From NCBI GenBank assembly GCA_018524345.1, contig JADQAZ010000001.1, forward strand, positions 1,550,001 through 1,614,000: DNA of 64,000 bases. Reading direction: 5' to 3'. How positions within the stretch are numbered: the first letter of the stretch is position 1; each line of letters opens with the position of its first letter. A model generated the notes under the pieces. It did not search any database, had not been told where the DNA came from, and saw nothing but the letters and a program-made list of their open reading frames with translations. Below are positions 16,878 through 28,900 of the stretch, one piece after another. Origin of the DNA: Harenicola maris (GTDB lineage Bacteria > Pseudomonadota > Alphaproteobacteria > Rhodobacterales > Rhodobacteraceae). The position numbers were made by a program, and so were the translations under genes.

Positions 16878-18518
16878 CTACAACGTGTCTTCGCGCTGGA
16901 TCATAATCTCGACCCGGCGGTTTTGAGCGCGTCCTTCGGCGGTTGCGTTGTCGCTCTTGGGTTCATCTTCGCCGCGCCCGTCGACTTCCACGCGCTCGGG
17001 CGCCTGGAACAGCGGGCTTAGAACGCCAGCAACCGATTTGGCGCGGGCGAAGGAAAGTTCGAAGTTGTTTTTGTATTTGCCCTTGCCGGACATCGGGATG
17101 TTGTCCGTATGGCCGATGATCCGCACGGGGCCCGGCTCTGCGTTCAGAACCGACACGATTTTGCCCGCGAGGTTGACGAATTCTTCTTTCACATCGGCCT
17201 TGCCGCTGTCGAACAACACGGCGTTGTTCACATCAATGATAATGAAATCGCCTTTTTTGGAGACCGTAAGCGCCTCGCCTGACAGCGCTTCGGAGATGCG
17301 GTCAAGTTGCGCCTTGGTGGTTTCCAACACGACGGGTGGCTTTGGCGGCTCTGGCGGCGGGCCGGCGGAGCGGATCAGTTCGATCTGGCCGCTGGGGTGG
17401 ATGGAGCGCATTTCGGAAGCCAGCGCATTGCCCTCGCCCAAAAGCATAAAGCGCATAAGCAGATAGGCCCCGGCCAGAACCGAGGAGGCCAGCAGCGCAT
17501 AGGCCCAGACCGGAAAGCGCGAAAAGCTGCGACGCGCGGCGATCTCGATCCCTTTCCAGCGCGGGGAGATGTCATCATCGCCGCGGGGTTTGACGCGGCG
17601 CAGGGCCTCGTAGATGCCCTTTTTCACGTTCGACAGTTGGATATCACCGCCGCTCATGGCGCGATATTGCCCCTCAAAGCCGAGCTGGAGACAGATCAGC
17701 ATCAGCTCCAGAAGATAGTATTTCTGGCTCGGGTTCTGCAGCGCGCGGTCGACCTCTTGGAAAAAACCGACACCCGCCGTCCGTTTGTTAAAGAACCGTG
17801 CCGACATGGAGTATTGCAGCCAAACCGCCCGGTCCGTACCCGGCAGGTTTTGCACGATATCATCGGCGGTGCCGCAAAGGCAGTATTTGGCAACCATGGC
17901 GTCTTGTTGATCAACGCCCGCCTCCAGCACCTTTTTCTCGAACTCTTCGATCTCTTCGGTGACATGCTGCATCAGCGGCACGGCGTGCATATCCACGACC
18001 TGACTGCGCAGCCGCCCGAACAGCACAAGCAGCGAGGCCGCAGCCGCCACAATCGGGTTCGTATCGGCGGAGATACCGCTGGTCTTGGCCGAAAGGGCCG
18101 CGTCGAGAGAGATTTTCTTAACAGGCGCGCGCTGCACCGGCTCGGGTTTGCGCACCTCGGGGAAGAACCCGTCGGACTGGGGCTTTGCCCCCATCCATTC
18201 CTGACTTGCGCTGTGATCCTGCGGGGCGCCAAAGCCCCCTGCCCCTTGGTTGGAGGGGGGCTGCCCCCAGCCGCCAGAAGGCGCCGCACTGCCGCCGCCC
18301 CCCTGCCCGGGCCATCCGCCACTGCCGCCTTGGGGGGGCTGCTGCGGGGGCTGTCCGCCGCCTGCGCCGCCCCATCCGCCGGTGGGAAGGTTACCGCCGA
18401 TCACGGTCTTGGCGCCGCCGCCCCCGGGGGCCGGACTGCCAGCACTACCGCCCCCGCCAAAGGGTCCCCCCGGCATAGGCCGGATTACGGTTTTGCCGCC
18501 GTCCTTCTTATCGCTCAT
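16878..18518 (-). CDS. tssL: T6SS protein TssL (DotU) with C-terminal OmpA/MotB domain
   Basis: 546 residues from ATG 18518, chosen because its ATGA overlaps the tssK stop. The first 110 residues are Gly/Pro-rich and contain KTVIRP (Thr10) and KTVIGG (Thr38). In Agrobacterium, phosphorylation of a Thr in this part of TssL by PpkA recruits Fha. The DotU domain spans about 145-320, the transmembrane helix 336-356, and an OmpA-like peptidoglycan-binding domain about 425-546 (IIGHTDNIPMSGKG and GRGEDEPKSDN). The OmpA extension probably holds the complex to the cell wall, which may matter since no tssJ is seen. Confidence 0.96.
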   Translation of the reverse strand: MSDKKDGGKTVIRPMPGGPFGGGGSAGSPAPGGGGAKTVIGGNLPTGGWGGAGGGQPPQQPPQGGSGGWPGQGGGGSAAPSGGWGQPPSNQGAGGFGAPQDHSASQEWMGAKPQSDGFFPEVRKPEPVQRAPVKKISLDAALSAKTSGISADTNPIVAAAASLLVLFGRLRSQVVDMHAVPLMQHVTEEIEEFEKKVLEAGVDQQDAMVAKYCLCGTADDIVQNLPGTDRAVWLQYSMSARFFNKRTAGVGFFQEVDRALQNPSQKYYLLELMLICLQLGFEGQYRAMSGGDIQLSNVKKGIYEALRRVKPRGDDDISPRWKGIEIAARRSFSRFPVWAYALLASSVLAGAYLLMRFMLLGEGNALASEMRSIHPSGQIELIRSAGPPPEPPKPPVVLETTKAQLDRISEALSGEALTVSKKGDFIIIDVNNAVLFDSGKADVKEEFVNLAGKIVSVLNAEPGPVRIIGHTDNIPMSGKGKYKNNFELSFARAKSVAGVLSPLFQAPERVEVDGRGEDEPKSDNATAEGRAQNRRVEIMIQREDTL

Positions 18519-19849
18519 GAGCGATTCTCCATGATGCCCCAAAGCTCAAGCTTCAGGTCGGGCCAAGTCCCTGCAAAGTGCATCCCGATGGCTGGCGCGG
18601 TCGAGAACTCGCGCCACATCGGGTTGTTCTTGTCGATGTAGAAATACACGTGGCTGGTCACCGCCCTGATCTGCCGTGGCGGCGTGGGCGTATGGACCAG
18701 CTCCAACCCCGGAAGGTTGTTGTTCACGATGGCATTCATCTGGGTGTTGGGGCCAACCTTACACAGCGCAGGGAACTGCTGTTGGATCTGAGTAAGGGGT
18801 TTGTCGGCGGCCACCTCCAGCACGAAGGAGGCATCGCGGAACAGGTTCCGGTCCGTGACCTTGGCGATGTAGGAGCCGGGGTGCAGCTCTTGCAAGTCAA
18901 GGCGCACAGCACGGCCCACATCCCGGGACAGCAGACGCTGGATATCGCGCACGACAGGCTCGAAGGTCTGCTCCAGATCGTCCTGATCGTAGGGTTTATA
19001 TTCCGGCGCAAGGCGGTCCTTGTCAAAGGTCCACAGCTCCCCCGCCAAACGCAGGAACAGCTGATAGAGCTCCTCCGGATGGATGTATTTGCTGCCGCGA
19101 TAATGGCGCAGCAGGTTGATCTCTCGGTTCAGGACCAAAAGCATAAAGTAATCGGTCGCCTGCAAACCGCCGCCAGAGGACGGATCAGAGGCGTAGCGCG
19201 CGAGGCTTTCCAGCTTGGTCTCGACCCAGCCGACCACACGCTCGATCCAGCCCGCGACAACGGGGTGGGCCTGAATGCTCAGAACCGGCGGGGCGAATTT
19301 CTCGTCAAAAATGACGTTCTTGTCGCGAACCTCTACGATCTTGGCAAGCTTGATACAGTGATAGCCCGGCTTTTCGGTTTTGCGCACGTCGAACTCGACA
19401 CGCGGATGGGCAACCTCGATCGCCTGTTCCAACCGCATGGAGGCCGTGCTGTCGGCAATGGTTTCCGCGCCTAGCTTGTAACGGGCGGAGCGGCTGGCCT
19501 CATCGTCGGTGCCAACCTCGCGGCCGTTCATCTGCGCCATGGGCAGGGTCAGCCAGACCATCATCCCCTCGGAGCCCTCGGGGATATCAATGGGGTCAGG
19601 CAGCTGGCTGGTGCCGGGCATGTCAAAGGGCGTGCCATCGGGGAAGATACCCGTGGCAGAGCGCAACCCGAACTTCATCTGCTGCGCCACATCCCTGTCG
19701 ATCTCTATTTGAGAGAATCCCCAAGGGTAAGGCGACACCAGACGTGTCCGGGATTCGAGAAGCTTCTCGAAGTATCGATCACCCTGCTGAAAGTGGTGAG
19801 GCTGAAGAAAAAGCCCCTCTTTCCATGCGACTTTAGAAAACCAAGACAT
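18515..19849 (-). CDS. tssK: T6SS baseplate protein TssK
   Basis: 444 residues, the usual length. It opens MSWFSKVAWKEGLFLQPHHF, where the KEG..L.PQH/PHHFQ block is the TssK signature. QQGDRYFEKLLESR follows. TssK is cytoplasmic and joins the baseplate to TssL/TssM. It is the first gene of the minus-strand run, with a good TATAAT box about 40 bases upstream, and is coupled to tssL by a 4-base overlap. Confidence 0.96.
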   Translation of the reverse strand: MSWFSKVAWKEGLFLQPHHFQQGDRYFEKLLESRTRLVSPYPWGFSQIEIDRDVAQQMKFGLRSATGIFPDGTPFDMPGTSQLPDPIDIPEGSEGMMVWLTLPMAQMNGREVGTDDEASRSARYKLGAETIADSTASMRLEQAIEVAHPRVEFDVRKTEKPGYHCIKLAKIVEVRDKNVIFDEKFAPPVLSIQAHPVVAGWIERVVGWVETKLESLARYASDPSSGGGLQATDYFMLLVLNREINLLRHYRGSKYIHPEELYQLFLRLAGELWTFDKDRLAPEYKPYDQDDLEQTFEPVVRDIQRLLSRDVGRAVRLDLQELHPGSYIAKVTDRNLFRDASFVLEVAADKPLTQIQQQFPALCKVGPNTQMNAIVNNNLPGLELVHTPTPPRQIRAVTSHVYFYIDKNNPMWREFSTAPAIGMHFAGTWPDLKLELWGIMENRS

Positions 19850-19884
19850 CTATTGGAGCACCGCCGTTTGAAACGTCATCCGTA

Positions 19885-19915
19885 ATTATAGTGATAGCAT
19901 AACAAGTTTACGCAA
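19885..19915 (-). promoter_or_regulatory. Candidate promoter of tssK-tssL-tssM operon
   Basis: On the minus strand a perfect TATAAT (19890-19885) lies 35 bases before the tssK ATG. A weak TTGCGT (19915-19910) lies 19 bases further upstream. The -10 box is convincing and the -35 poor, so an activator may be needed. Confidence 0.5.
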
Positions 19916-19944
19916 AGGCACAAATTCCTAACGCACCCTGCCAG

Positions 19945-19974
19945 AAACAAACAGGGCGCCGCAAGGGCGCCCTG
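19945..19974 (-). terminator. Rho-independent terminator of the autotransporter gene
   Basis: CAGGGCGCC and GGCGCCCTG (19952-19960 / 19966-19974) form a perfect 9-base stem with a 5-base loop. On the minus strand TTTGTTT follows. It lies 26 bases after the stop of the giant autotransporter gene. Confidence 0.85.
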
Positions 19975-19999
19975 AGATTTTTCATGATAGGTCTTGGAC

Positions 20000-22900
20000 T
20001 TAGAACTGTAGGCGGATCTGGCCGGTGACGCTCAGCGCGTCGATACGGTCGGAGAAGCGCGCATCGGCCCGCACAGAGGCGTTCAGCTGTTTGCCCTTGC
20101 CAATCTGGCCGTCCAGAATTTTCACGTAAGATACACCGATCGACAGTTCCCCGAAGGTGCCGAGGTTCTCTGTCGCCAGTTGGGCAGAGCTGCCGCCACC
20201 TGCGATGTCCGTGTAGATCGACGGACGCGCATCAGAGAAGTCGTTGTAGATCGTTGCGGTAGCAAAGGTGTTGGTCGCGCTGTCCCCTGCCTCTGCGATC
20301 TTGGTGTAGGCGGCTGTCGCACCGGCGAAGAGGATCTTCGTGGTGTGATCTTCCAGTTCCAGTGTCCCGATGACGTTCCCGGAAGTGTCGCGGAAGCTCA
20401 GAGTATCCGTCTGAACCCGTGTCAGGCCAAAGCCGCCGGTTGGAACGATTGTCCAGTTATCATCAATCGGAAAGCTATAGGCCACCGATGCGGAGACTGT
20501 AGTGGAGTTCGATTCCACAGTCTCGTTCACCAGACCAAGAGAGTTGCCGCCACCTACATCAGTGTTGGTGAAGGTGAACTCGGTTTGGTCAAAGCGAAGC
20601 TGCAGGTCACCCGTCAGGGAGCCTTTCGCCGCAGCGATATAGGCGCCAAAGAACTGCTGGGAGAAGTCTGCTTCGGTTGTCGAAGTCTTGTTGCTTGTGT
20701 CCAACTGGGTCGGGTCAGCGGCGCTTACGCCAAAGACGTCCTGCTCGATCGAGCCTTGGTTAAAGCCAAGAACCGCGCCCCCTGCGATATCGAAAGTATC
20801 GGAGGAGTTGTTAAAGCAACCATAGTCAACGCCGACCTGCAGGCCGCTGAAGTTCGCGGTCACAGTCGCTGGCAGGTTGGACACACCATTGGATGTGCGC
20901 CCTGTTGCCTCGGCACGGCCCGCTTGGGCACGGGACCAAACACCATGGCCACAGTTGTCATCATCGTCATAAGCCAGACCCGAAACGAAGGGGCTGGATG
21001 GGCGGTTGATAACGGTCCCGATCAGGGACTGAACAAGGCTGATGTTGCCGGACAGGGCGCCAACCGCCTGGTTGGTTTGCGCCACGATCGAAGCACCGTT
21101 TCCGGACTGATCCAGTGTATAGATGATCGGTGCCGCGCCGTTATCCGGCAGACCGAAGTTCTCGACACCGTCGGCGGAGACGAATGTCAAAGTATCGGTG
21201 CCGTCCACTGTGATAACCGAGATCGGCTCGTTGGTGTTCCCAAGGAGGCCGTCAGGCAGATCGAAAGCAAGTTCGATGGTGCCATCCGCATCGCCAAGAA
21301 CGATCAACTGGTCAGAGCCGAGGAAGTCGCTATCATCCGCCGGATCGTCAAACAGATCGGCATCAAAGAGCAAAGTGCCGCCGCCCGAGAGGCTTCCCAC
21401 AGTCAGAACATCGGAGGCATCGCCATTCTGGGCGCTGATTGTCCCGCCGGAGTTCTCGAGGTTGCCAGTCACCGTCAGGTCACCGTTCAGGTCGATGGTG
21501 CCGTTGGTGTTGTTGAAGTTACCGGTGACATTGGCGTTGTTCACATCGAAGGTGGCGTTGGTGTTGTTCAACACGCTCGCCGTAATGTTCAAAGTGCCCA
21601 GAGCAGAGACAAGAGAGTTCTGGTTCTGGAAGGCGCCAGTGGTCGAGATCGTGGTATTCCCGGTGGTGGTAAAGCTACCGTCGCGGTTGTCGAAGTTGCC
21701 GGTCATGCCGGTCAGGTCCGCGCCAGAGCTGTAGAAAGCACCGTTGTTGTCAAAGCTGCCGGTGAGGGTGCTGCTGATCGCGCCCCCTGCCCCGTTCAGC
21801 AAGGTGACATCGTCGAGGGTGAACTCGCCGTTGTTGACAAAGTCGGCGTCCATGGAACCCGCAGAGACGAAGGTGTCGTTGTTGACGATGGTCGTCGCTG
21901 TAATCGCACCGGTGTTGGTTGTGGTGCCATTGTCGAGGTTCAGATCGCCAGCCGCCACCAGAGTGCCGGAGTTATCCAGATCCGCGTCCACATCGAAATC
22001 ACCGGAAGTGGTGCCAATCGTGCCGGAGTTGGAAATCTCGCTCGTGGCTGTGATGTCCCCGCTCATCAGGCTGCTGCCTGCCGCGATCTCGAGAGCTTCG
22101 CTCGAGGAATGCGTGAAGGTGCCGGCAACGGTTGTTGAGCCGATCACGTCCATCTCGGCAGAGCCCAGGTTGAAAAGATTGTTGCCGATGGCCAGATCGC
22201 CGGTGATGTTCAGGTCACCAGAGCCGCTGTTGCGGACAGTCCCGCCTGCGATCCCTTCCAGATTGACCGTGCCGCTGTTGCGAACATTGCCGGAAACCTG
22301 TGTGGTCGAGGTCAGTGTGCCGGTGTTATCAACACCGCCCACGGTGGAGATTGTCCCACCGGAGGTGCTTGTCAGCGTGCCGGAGTTATCAATCGTCCCG
22401 TTCGCTGCCAGAGCGCCGGTGCTGTCCAAGCTGCCGGAGTTGGTGATCATGCCATCAACGCTTGCGTCCCCGCCGATGCTCAGATCGCCAGTGTTGGTCA
22501 GATCGCCACCAGAGGTCAGCATATCAGCCAGATCCATGGTGCCATCATTGGTGACAGCGCCGCTTGCGGCGACATCATCCGCAGTCACGGACCCGCCTGC
22601 GCCATTGGTCACCGCGCCGGAGGCCGTCAGGCCAAGCGAGGTGATAGAGCCCGTGTTGGACACAGCGCCGCCTGAGGTGACGTCATTGCCAGCCACGATA
22701 TCGCCCGCATTGGTGATCGCCTGCGTGACAGCCAGATCATTGCTTGCGGTCACCGCGCTGCCCGCGCTCGCATCAAGCGCGCCGTTCACTGTGATTTCAG
22801 TGGCGGTCAGGTCGCCAGAGGTCGTTGCGCTGCCTGTGGTGATGGCACCCGTTGCGGTGATATCACCAGTGTTGGTCAGCGCGCCGCCCGCGGTCACATC

Positions 22901-25900
22901 CGCCGCTGCAATATCGCCGGTATTATCAAGGGCGGTCGCAACCACGACCTGGCCGTCGCCGCTGATCTCGCCCTCGTTGGTCAGACCATCGGTCTTGGCC
23001 TCCAATGTGCCGTCATTCACGATGCCGGTTTGGTTGACCACGCTTCCCGCAACAATGCTTTCGCCCGCATCAACCGCGATATCAACGCTGGAAGACTGGG
23101 TGAAAGTTCCGTTTGCCATCAACATGCCGGTGGTGATGTCGAGGGCGGAGTCGCCGGAATTGGTGACATCGCCGGTCGCTGTCAGGCTGTCCGTGACGGT
23201 AAAGGTCCCGTCGGAGGAGCTTACATCGCCATTCACATTCCCCTCGAGGTTCAAGGTTCCGGTGTTGGTGATATCGCCATTCACAAGATTGGTCGAGGTG
23301 AAGGTGCCAGAGTTGTCAACTTCGGTCGCAGTCACTGTCGCGCCGGTGTTGGCGTTCAATGTACCGGAGTTAACGATCTCGTTGGTGGCTGTCACATCGC
23401 CCACGGCGTTCAAGGTGCCGGAGTTGGTGATGGTATCGCCAGAGGTCACCTCGCCCGCCGCATTGATCGTGCCGTTGTTGTAGATGTCGCCCCCAGCGGT
23501 CACGTTATTCGCTGTCAGAATACCGCCTGAACTGTTGTCGATACGGTCATCGTCCGCGGTTACATCGCCTGTAGCTGTTAGCGTTCCGTTATTATCGATA
23601 GTATCCCCGGCGAACACATTAACCGCCATCAAGGTCGCGCCTGCATTGTTTGTTACATAGAAACCGGCCGTCACATCCCCAGAGCTTGCGTCAAGGGTAC
23701 CATTATTGACCACACCGGCGCCGGTTGCAGTCACATCGCCGGTCGCCGACAAAACCCCGTCATTTTCGACAGAAATAAGGGCGGTGACATCTATAGCTGT
23801 TAGGGTGGCGCCCACATCGTTAATGACATCCCAGCCCGCGACCACATTCCCCGTGCTTACATCCAGCGTGCCGGTGTTGGTCACTGAACCTCCTCCGGTT
23901 GAACCTACGTCGCCAGTAGCCGTAAGGGTGCCGTTATTGGTCACATCACCGAAAGCCGTGACATTGATCGCGTTCAGCGTATCCCCAGCCCCGTTCACCA
24001 CATTTGTGCCAGCGACAACATCGCCCGTGCTCGCGTCCAGCGTACCGTTGTTTGTCACAGCACCGGCCGTTGCGATCACATCGCCGCTAGCGGTCAGATT
24101 GCCCTGGTTCGTGACATCCGTGCCTGCCGTGACATTGGCCGCCGTCAGGGTGTCGCCCGCGCCGTTGGTTACATCAGTTCCGGCCACGACATTGCCGGTT
24201 GTCACCAAGCTGTTAGTGTTGGTTACATTGCCCGCTGTCGCCGTCACATCAGCCGTGGAAGTGAGGGTGCCAGAGTTGATCACATCGTTGCCCGCAACTA
24301 TCGTGTTGGTGACATCGATTGTGCCGGAGTTGTCCAGATCCGCAGCGGCGTTGATGGTGCCAGAGCCGGTCAGCGAAGAGGTGTTGTTGATATTACCCGT
24401 GGTAGAGGCAAGCGCGCCGTTGTTGATGATGGAGCCGTTGTTCACAACACTCCCACCCGTCAGGCTCTCGCCGCCATCAATGGTGATCGCAACGCTGCTG
24501 TCTTGTGTGACGACGCCGGTGGCCGTTACCGAGCCGGCGGTGATGTCAAATGTCGCATCATCCTGAATGGACAGGTTGCCATCAATATCCAGCGTGTTTG
24601 TCGCCGTCAGGAAAGAACTGCCAGAGGAGGTCACATTCCCAGCAACCACGTCGCCCTCGAGGTTGGCTGTCCCGGTGTTCAGCACGTTGCCTGTCAGGCT
24701 GTTGGTCGAGGTCAAAGTGCCGGAGTTGATCACGTTTGTCGCAGAAATCGTGCCAGCGCCCGTGCTGCTCAGAATGCCACCATTGCTGATATTAGCAGAG
24801 GCGATCGTCGCCCCCGTTCCGGTAACAGAGCCCGAGCCTGCGATGCTGAGCTGACCGTTATCTGCCTCAAGCGTGCCGTTGTTCACGACTGTGGAGGTGA
24901 CGTTCACTACATCGCTAGTGACGGATTCGTTGGCGTCAATGGTCAAGGCAACAGAGGAGCTTTGGGTAAATGTCCCGCCAACATCCAGATCAGCGTTAGC
25001 CGCCAGATCCATGGCCGATGTGCCGGAGTTTGTGACATTTCCAGTCACATCCAGATCACCGGTCACATCAAATGTCCCTGCACTGGAGTTCACCGTGCCG
25101 TCAACGCCAGCGGTGGGGCCCTGCCCCTCCAGATCCAGATCAGCAGTGTTGGTCACCGTGCCAGTGATCAAACCTGTGGACGTCAACGTCAGAGAGTTAT
25201 CAACGTCGGCCGTAATCGTGCCCGCGTTGTTGATGTCGCCATCGTTGTCGATCTCGTTGGCAGAGGCCAGCGTGCCGCCCGACAGAACGTCGATGTCGCC
25301 GGTTGCATTGTTGGTGATGCTAGGCGAGGTCAGCGTGCCGCCGTCCTCTACATCAATCTGACCATCGTTGACGATGGATACGGTCACAGTGGCCGTCCCC
25401 TCCTCTACATTGATCAGACCATCGGTTATGCCATCGCCATCGTTGGTCAGCGCGCCGGTGATGGTCAGGGTATCCGTGATATCCAGATCGCCGGTGTTGT
25501 TGTTGTTAACGTTGCCATTCACAGCACCGGCGAGGTTCGAAACACCGTCGTTGTCCAACTGTGCGTTGATCGTGCCGGTGGAGTTGACCTGCGCATCAAC
25601 CGCATTGGTCAGGATCTCGCCCGCGTCAAGCGTCACGGTGCCCGCGTTGGTCAACACGCTAAAGGCGTTGTTCTCGATGTCATGCAATGCAAGCAAACCG
25701 CCCGCGCCCACATCGATTGTCGCGTCACCGGTTGCGCCAGCGTTCACACCTTGGCTCACAATAGTAAGCTCGTCGCCCGCGGCGTCCTGAAGGGTCGCTC
25801 CATCGGCAACGGCAATCGCACCGCCCGCATTGTTGTTCAGCGTCAAAGCGTTTGTGAAGGCATCAGTGTTCAATGTCAGGACACTGTTCGCATCGTTTAC

Positions 25901-28900
25901 GTTCAAAGTGCCTGCGTTTTCGAATGTGCTTGCGCCGGCGCTGTCACTTTCAATGGTGATGGAGGTCCCGCCGGTCGCGTTTATCGTCGCGCCGGTTTGG
26001 TTGTCCACACCATCGGCCACGATCAAGTTGGAACCATCGGCAATGTTGATGATGCCGCCATCTTCATTGGTAACAGACGCAACAAGCGCGATCTCACCGT
26101 CTCCGTCGCCAAGATCGATCGTCCCCGCGTTGGTCAAAGCGCCAGATGCAACCAAGTTGCCGCCCGTGATGTTCAGGTCTGCATTGGCATTGTTGTCAAC
26201 GGTAGTCACGCTGCCAAGACCGCCAGTCACGTTAACAGTCGCCGCGCCGCCAGCGGACCCGTTGGTCAGGGAACCGGCCAATGTGCCTTCCAAGTTCGCG
26301 ATACCATCGGCTGTGTTATTCAGATCGCCATTGATAGTGTTCGTCGATGTCAGGGTGCCCGCATTGACGACATCCGCATTGATGATGCCGTTCGCAGTGT
26401 TGTTCACGAAAGAGCCCGCACCGTTGTTCAGCGCCTGAGTGGCATCGAGGTTAACGGTGCCGTCGTTGTCCAGCGTCGCGCCGGACGAGTTGTTCACATC
26501 GAAGGCGGTCAGGGTGGACCCCGTGCCCACATTGATATCCGCCAGAGCGCCGGAGTTCGTCACAGTCAGCTGATCGGTGCTGGTCAGGGTCGCTGTGGTG
26601 ACGCCACTTTGGCCAACGTTGATCACGCCGCCCGCGTTGTTTTGCAGCGTCACGGTGCCGTCGGTGGCCCCTGTGTCGATGTTAACGGTGGCCCCTGCCC
26701 CGTTCAGGTTGATGGTGCCGGCGTTGATAAAGTTCTCGTCGCCCGCATCATCATTGTCGACGGTCAGCGTGCTGCTGCCCTCGATTGTCAGGGTCGAGCC
26801 ACCTTGGTTGTCGATGCTCCCGTTCGAGGTCAGGTCGGAGCCGTCCGCCACAGTGATCAAACCGCCGCTTTCGTTGGTGATCGAAAGCGCGGCCAAATCC
26901 TCGCCGCCCCCGTCGCCCACATTCACGATACCTTCGTTGGTCACAGCACCAGAGGCCGTCAGGCTCGCGCCTGTAATATCCAGAACACCAAAAGCGTTGT
27001 TGTCGACTGTGGTCACACCGGTCAAGGCACCGGTGACAACGATATTGCCGGTGTTCACCGCATCGGTGCCAGAGTTTGTGATAGAGCCTGTCAAGGTTCC
27101 CTGAAGGGCGGCTTGGCCCACGCCTTGGTTGGTAAAGTCGCCGGTGATGGTCCCGGTGGATGTAAGCGCGCCATCGTTCACAATCGCCGCAGTAATCGTG
27201 CCAGAGCCGTTGTTGGTGACAGTGCCGTTTGCCGCGTTGTCCAAAGTCTGTGCGCCATCGATGCTGATGGTGCCGCTGTTGGTCACAACGCCAAAGGCGT
27301 TGTTATTCAGATCCAGAACATTGAACTCAGAGCCGACATTTACGGTAATCGTCGCATCGTCGGCGATCGCCACGCCGGTGCCGGTGTTGTTCACGGTTGT
27401 CCCAACACCATTCCACTGGTCATCCGCGCCGACGTTGATCGTACCGCCCTGCCCGTTGTTCAAGGTCGCACCTGTAATGGTGATCACGTCTGTGCCCGCC
27501 GCGCCGCCGTCACCGTTGTTCGAGAAGATATTGCCGGTGTTGGTGATAACCGGCGCGCTCAATGTGCCGTCGCCGGTAAACTGGATCACGCCTGCACCGG
27601 CGGCCGCTGCCCCGTTATTGTTGATATCAGTCGCGTCAACAACACTACCGCCGTCGGCGACAACGGTCAGCGCATTGTTGTTGATCGACGCACCAGTGCC
27701 CTCAAGAGTTGCGCCCTCGCGTACGGTGATCTGGCCCGCGTTGTGGGTGATCGTTTCCGCCTGAAGGGTTGTGCCAGCCGCCACATCAACCGTGCCGCTG
27801 TTCACAAGATCGCCCAGATTGGTCAGGTTTTCGTTCACGTCCAGATTGGCGCTGGCGCCCACGACATTCACATCGAAACCACCACCATCGACGGCCGCAC
27901 CATCAACAGAGAATTCGCCGCTGTTTACAACTTCCACGTTACCCGACAGATCCGTATCGCCGTCCGTACTATACAATATTTCGGTCTGCAAAGAGCCAAA
28001 GGTGAGGTCGACCTCACCCGTTGTGTTGTATCCCGTCAGAAGCTGCATCGCCCCGGTTGTCGTCAGGGACAGCGGATTGCCCGAGCTGCCGCCATTGACT
28101 GTGCCCCGCAACAAAAACCCACTCGCATCGATAGTCACGTTGTCCGCGCCATTTATCACAGTACCGGTATCGGCGAGAAAGGCGCCTTCAACGGTTATGT
28201 CGTGGTCTGCGTTCAAAATTGAATCGCCGTTGACAACAACGGTGTCGACGCCCGTCACCGCACCATTGGTGGTCACAGTTGCAAAGCCATTCGCCGCCAA
28301 GTCGCCATCAACAGTCCCGCCGATGGTCGCAAGGCCATCAACACCGAGTGTCGTGCCCGTCACTGTCAGGTCGCCATTTAGGGTTGCACCGCCACCCATC
28401 AATAGAACGCCGTTGACGGAAACGCCGCCGCCTGCTGTGACAGAAGCGTTATCCTGAATGGTCAGATCGCCATGGCCTGCGCCCGTCGACAAGGCATCAA
28501 CGGTAATGGAACCCAGCGTCGTGAGACCAGCTCCGGGGACCACCCCGTCGCCAACGACAATTTGCGCATCCTGCTGAATCGTCACATTGTCATTCGTCAG
28601 GTTTAGAATACCGGCGTCAACTTGCACCAAGGTCGTTCCGCCGCCACTGTCAGCCTCAACGATGAACTCACCTCCGGTGCCGGAGGTATCCGCGTCAACA
28701 ACCCCGCCCCCGAGGACCAGCAAGGAGCCGCCACTTGCCACCGTGTTATCGGGGTCATTGTTCACCAAAGCGTGCCCGCCGGGAGCGGTTACACTTCCAC
28801 CACCGTTCAGTGTCTCAATAGTAGAAATCGTCTCTGCCCGGCTTGGCCCGGCGGCCAACATCACCGCGATCGCGGTGGCGGCTGTAGTGGCAAGGAAGGC

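Noticed and set aside
15350-16906. Plus-strand open frame opposite tssM
   Set aside because: TssM is complete with Walker A and membrane helices; the opposite frame has no recognisable feature.
20180-22138. Plus-strand open frame of 652 codons opposite the autotransporter barrel
   Set aside because: It lies opposite a clearly coding beta-barrel domain and shows no domain, signal peptide or ribosome site.
23525-24211. Repeat block considered as a CRISPR-like array
   Set aside because: Units are about 170 bases with diverged copies, in frame, and part of a coding passenger domain.
24503-28222. Very long plus-strand open frame (1239 codons) opposite the autotransporter
   Set aside because: It is a by-product of the repetitive, stop-poor codon pattern of the minus-strand gene. 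Its protein is rich in Gly/Arg/Val without domains, and it has no proper start region.
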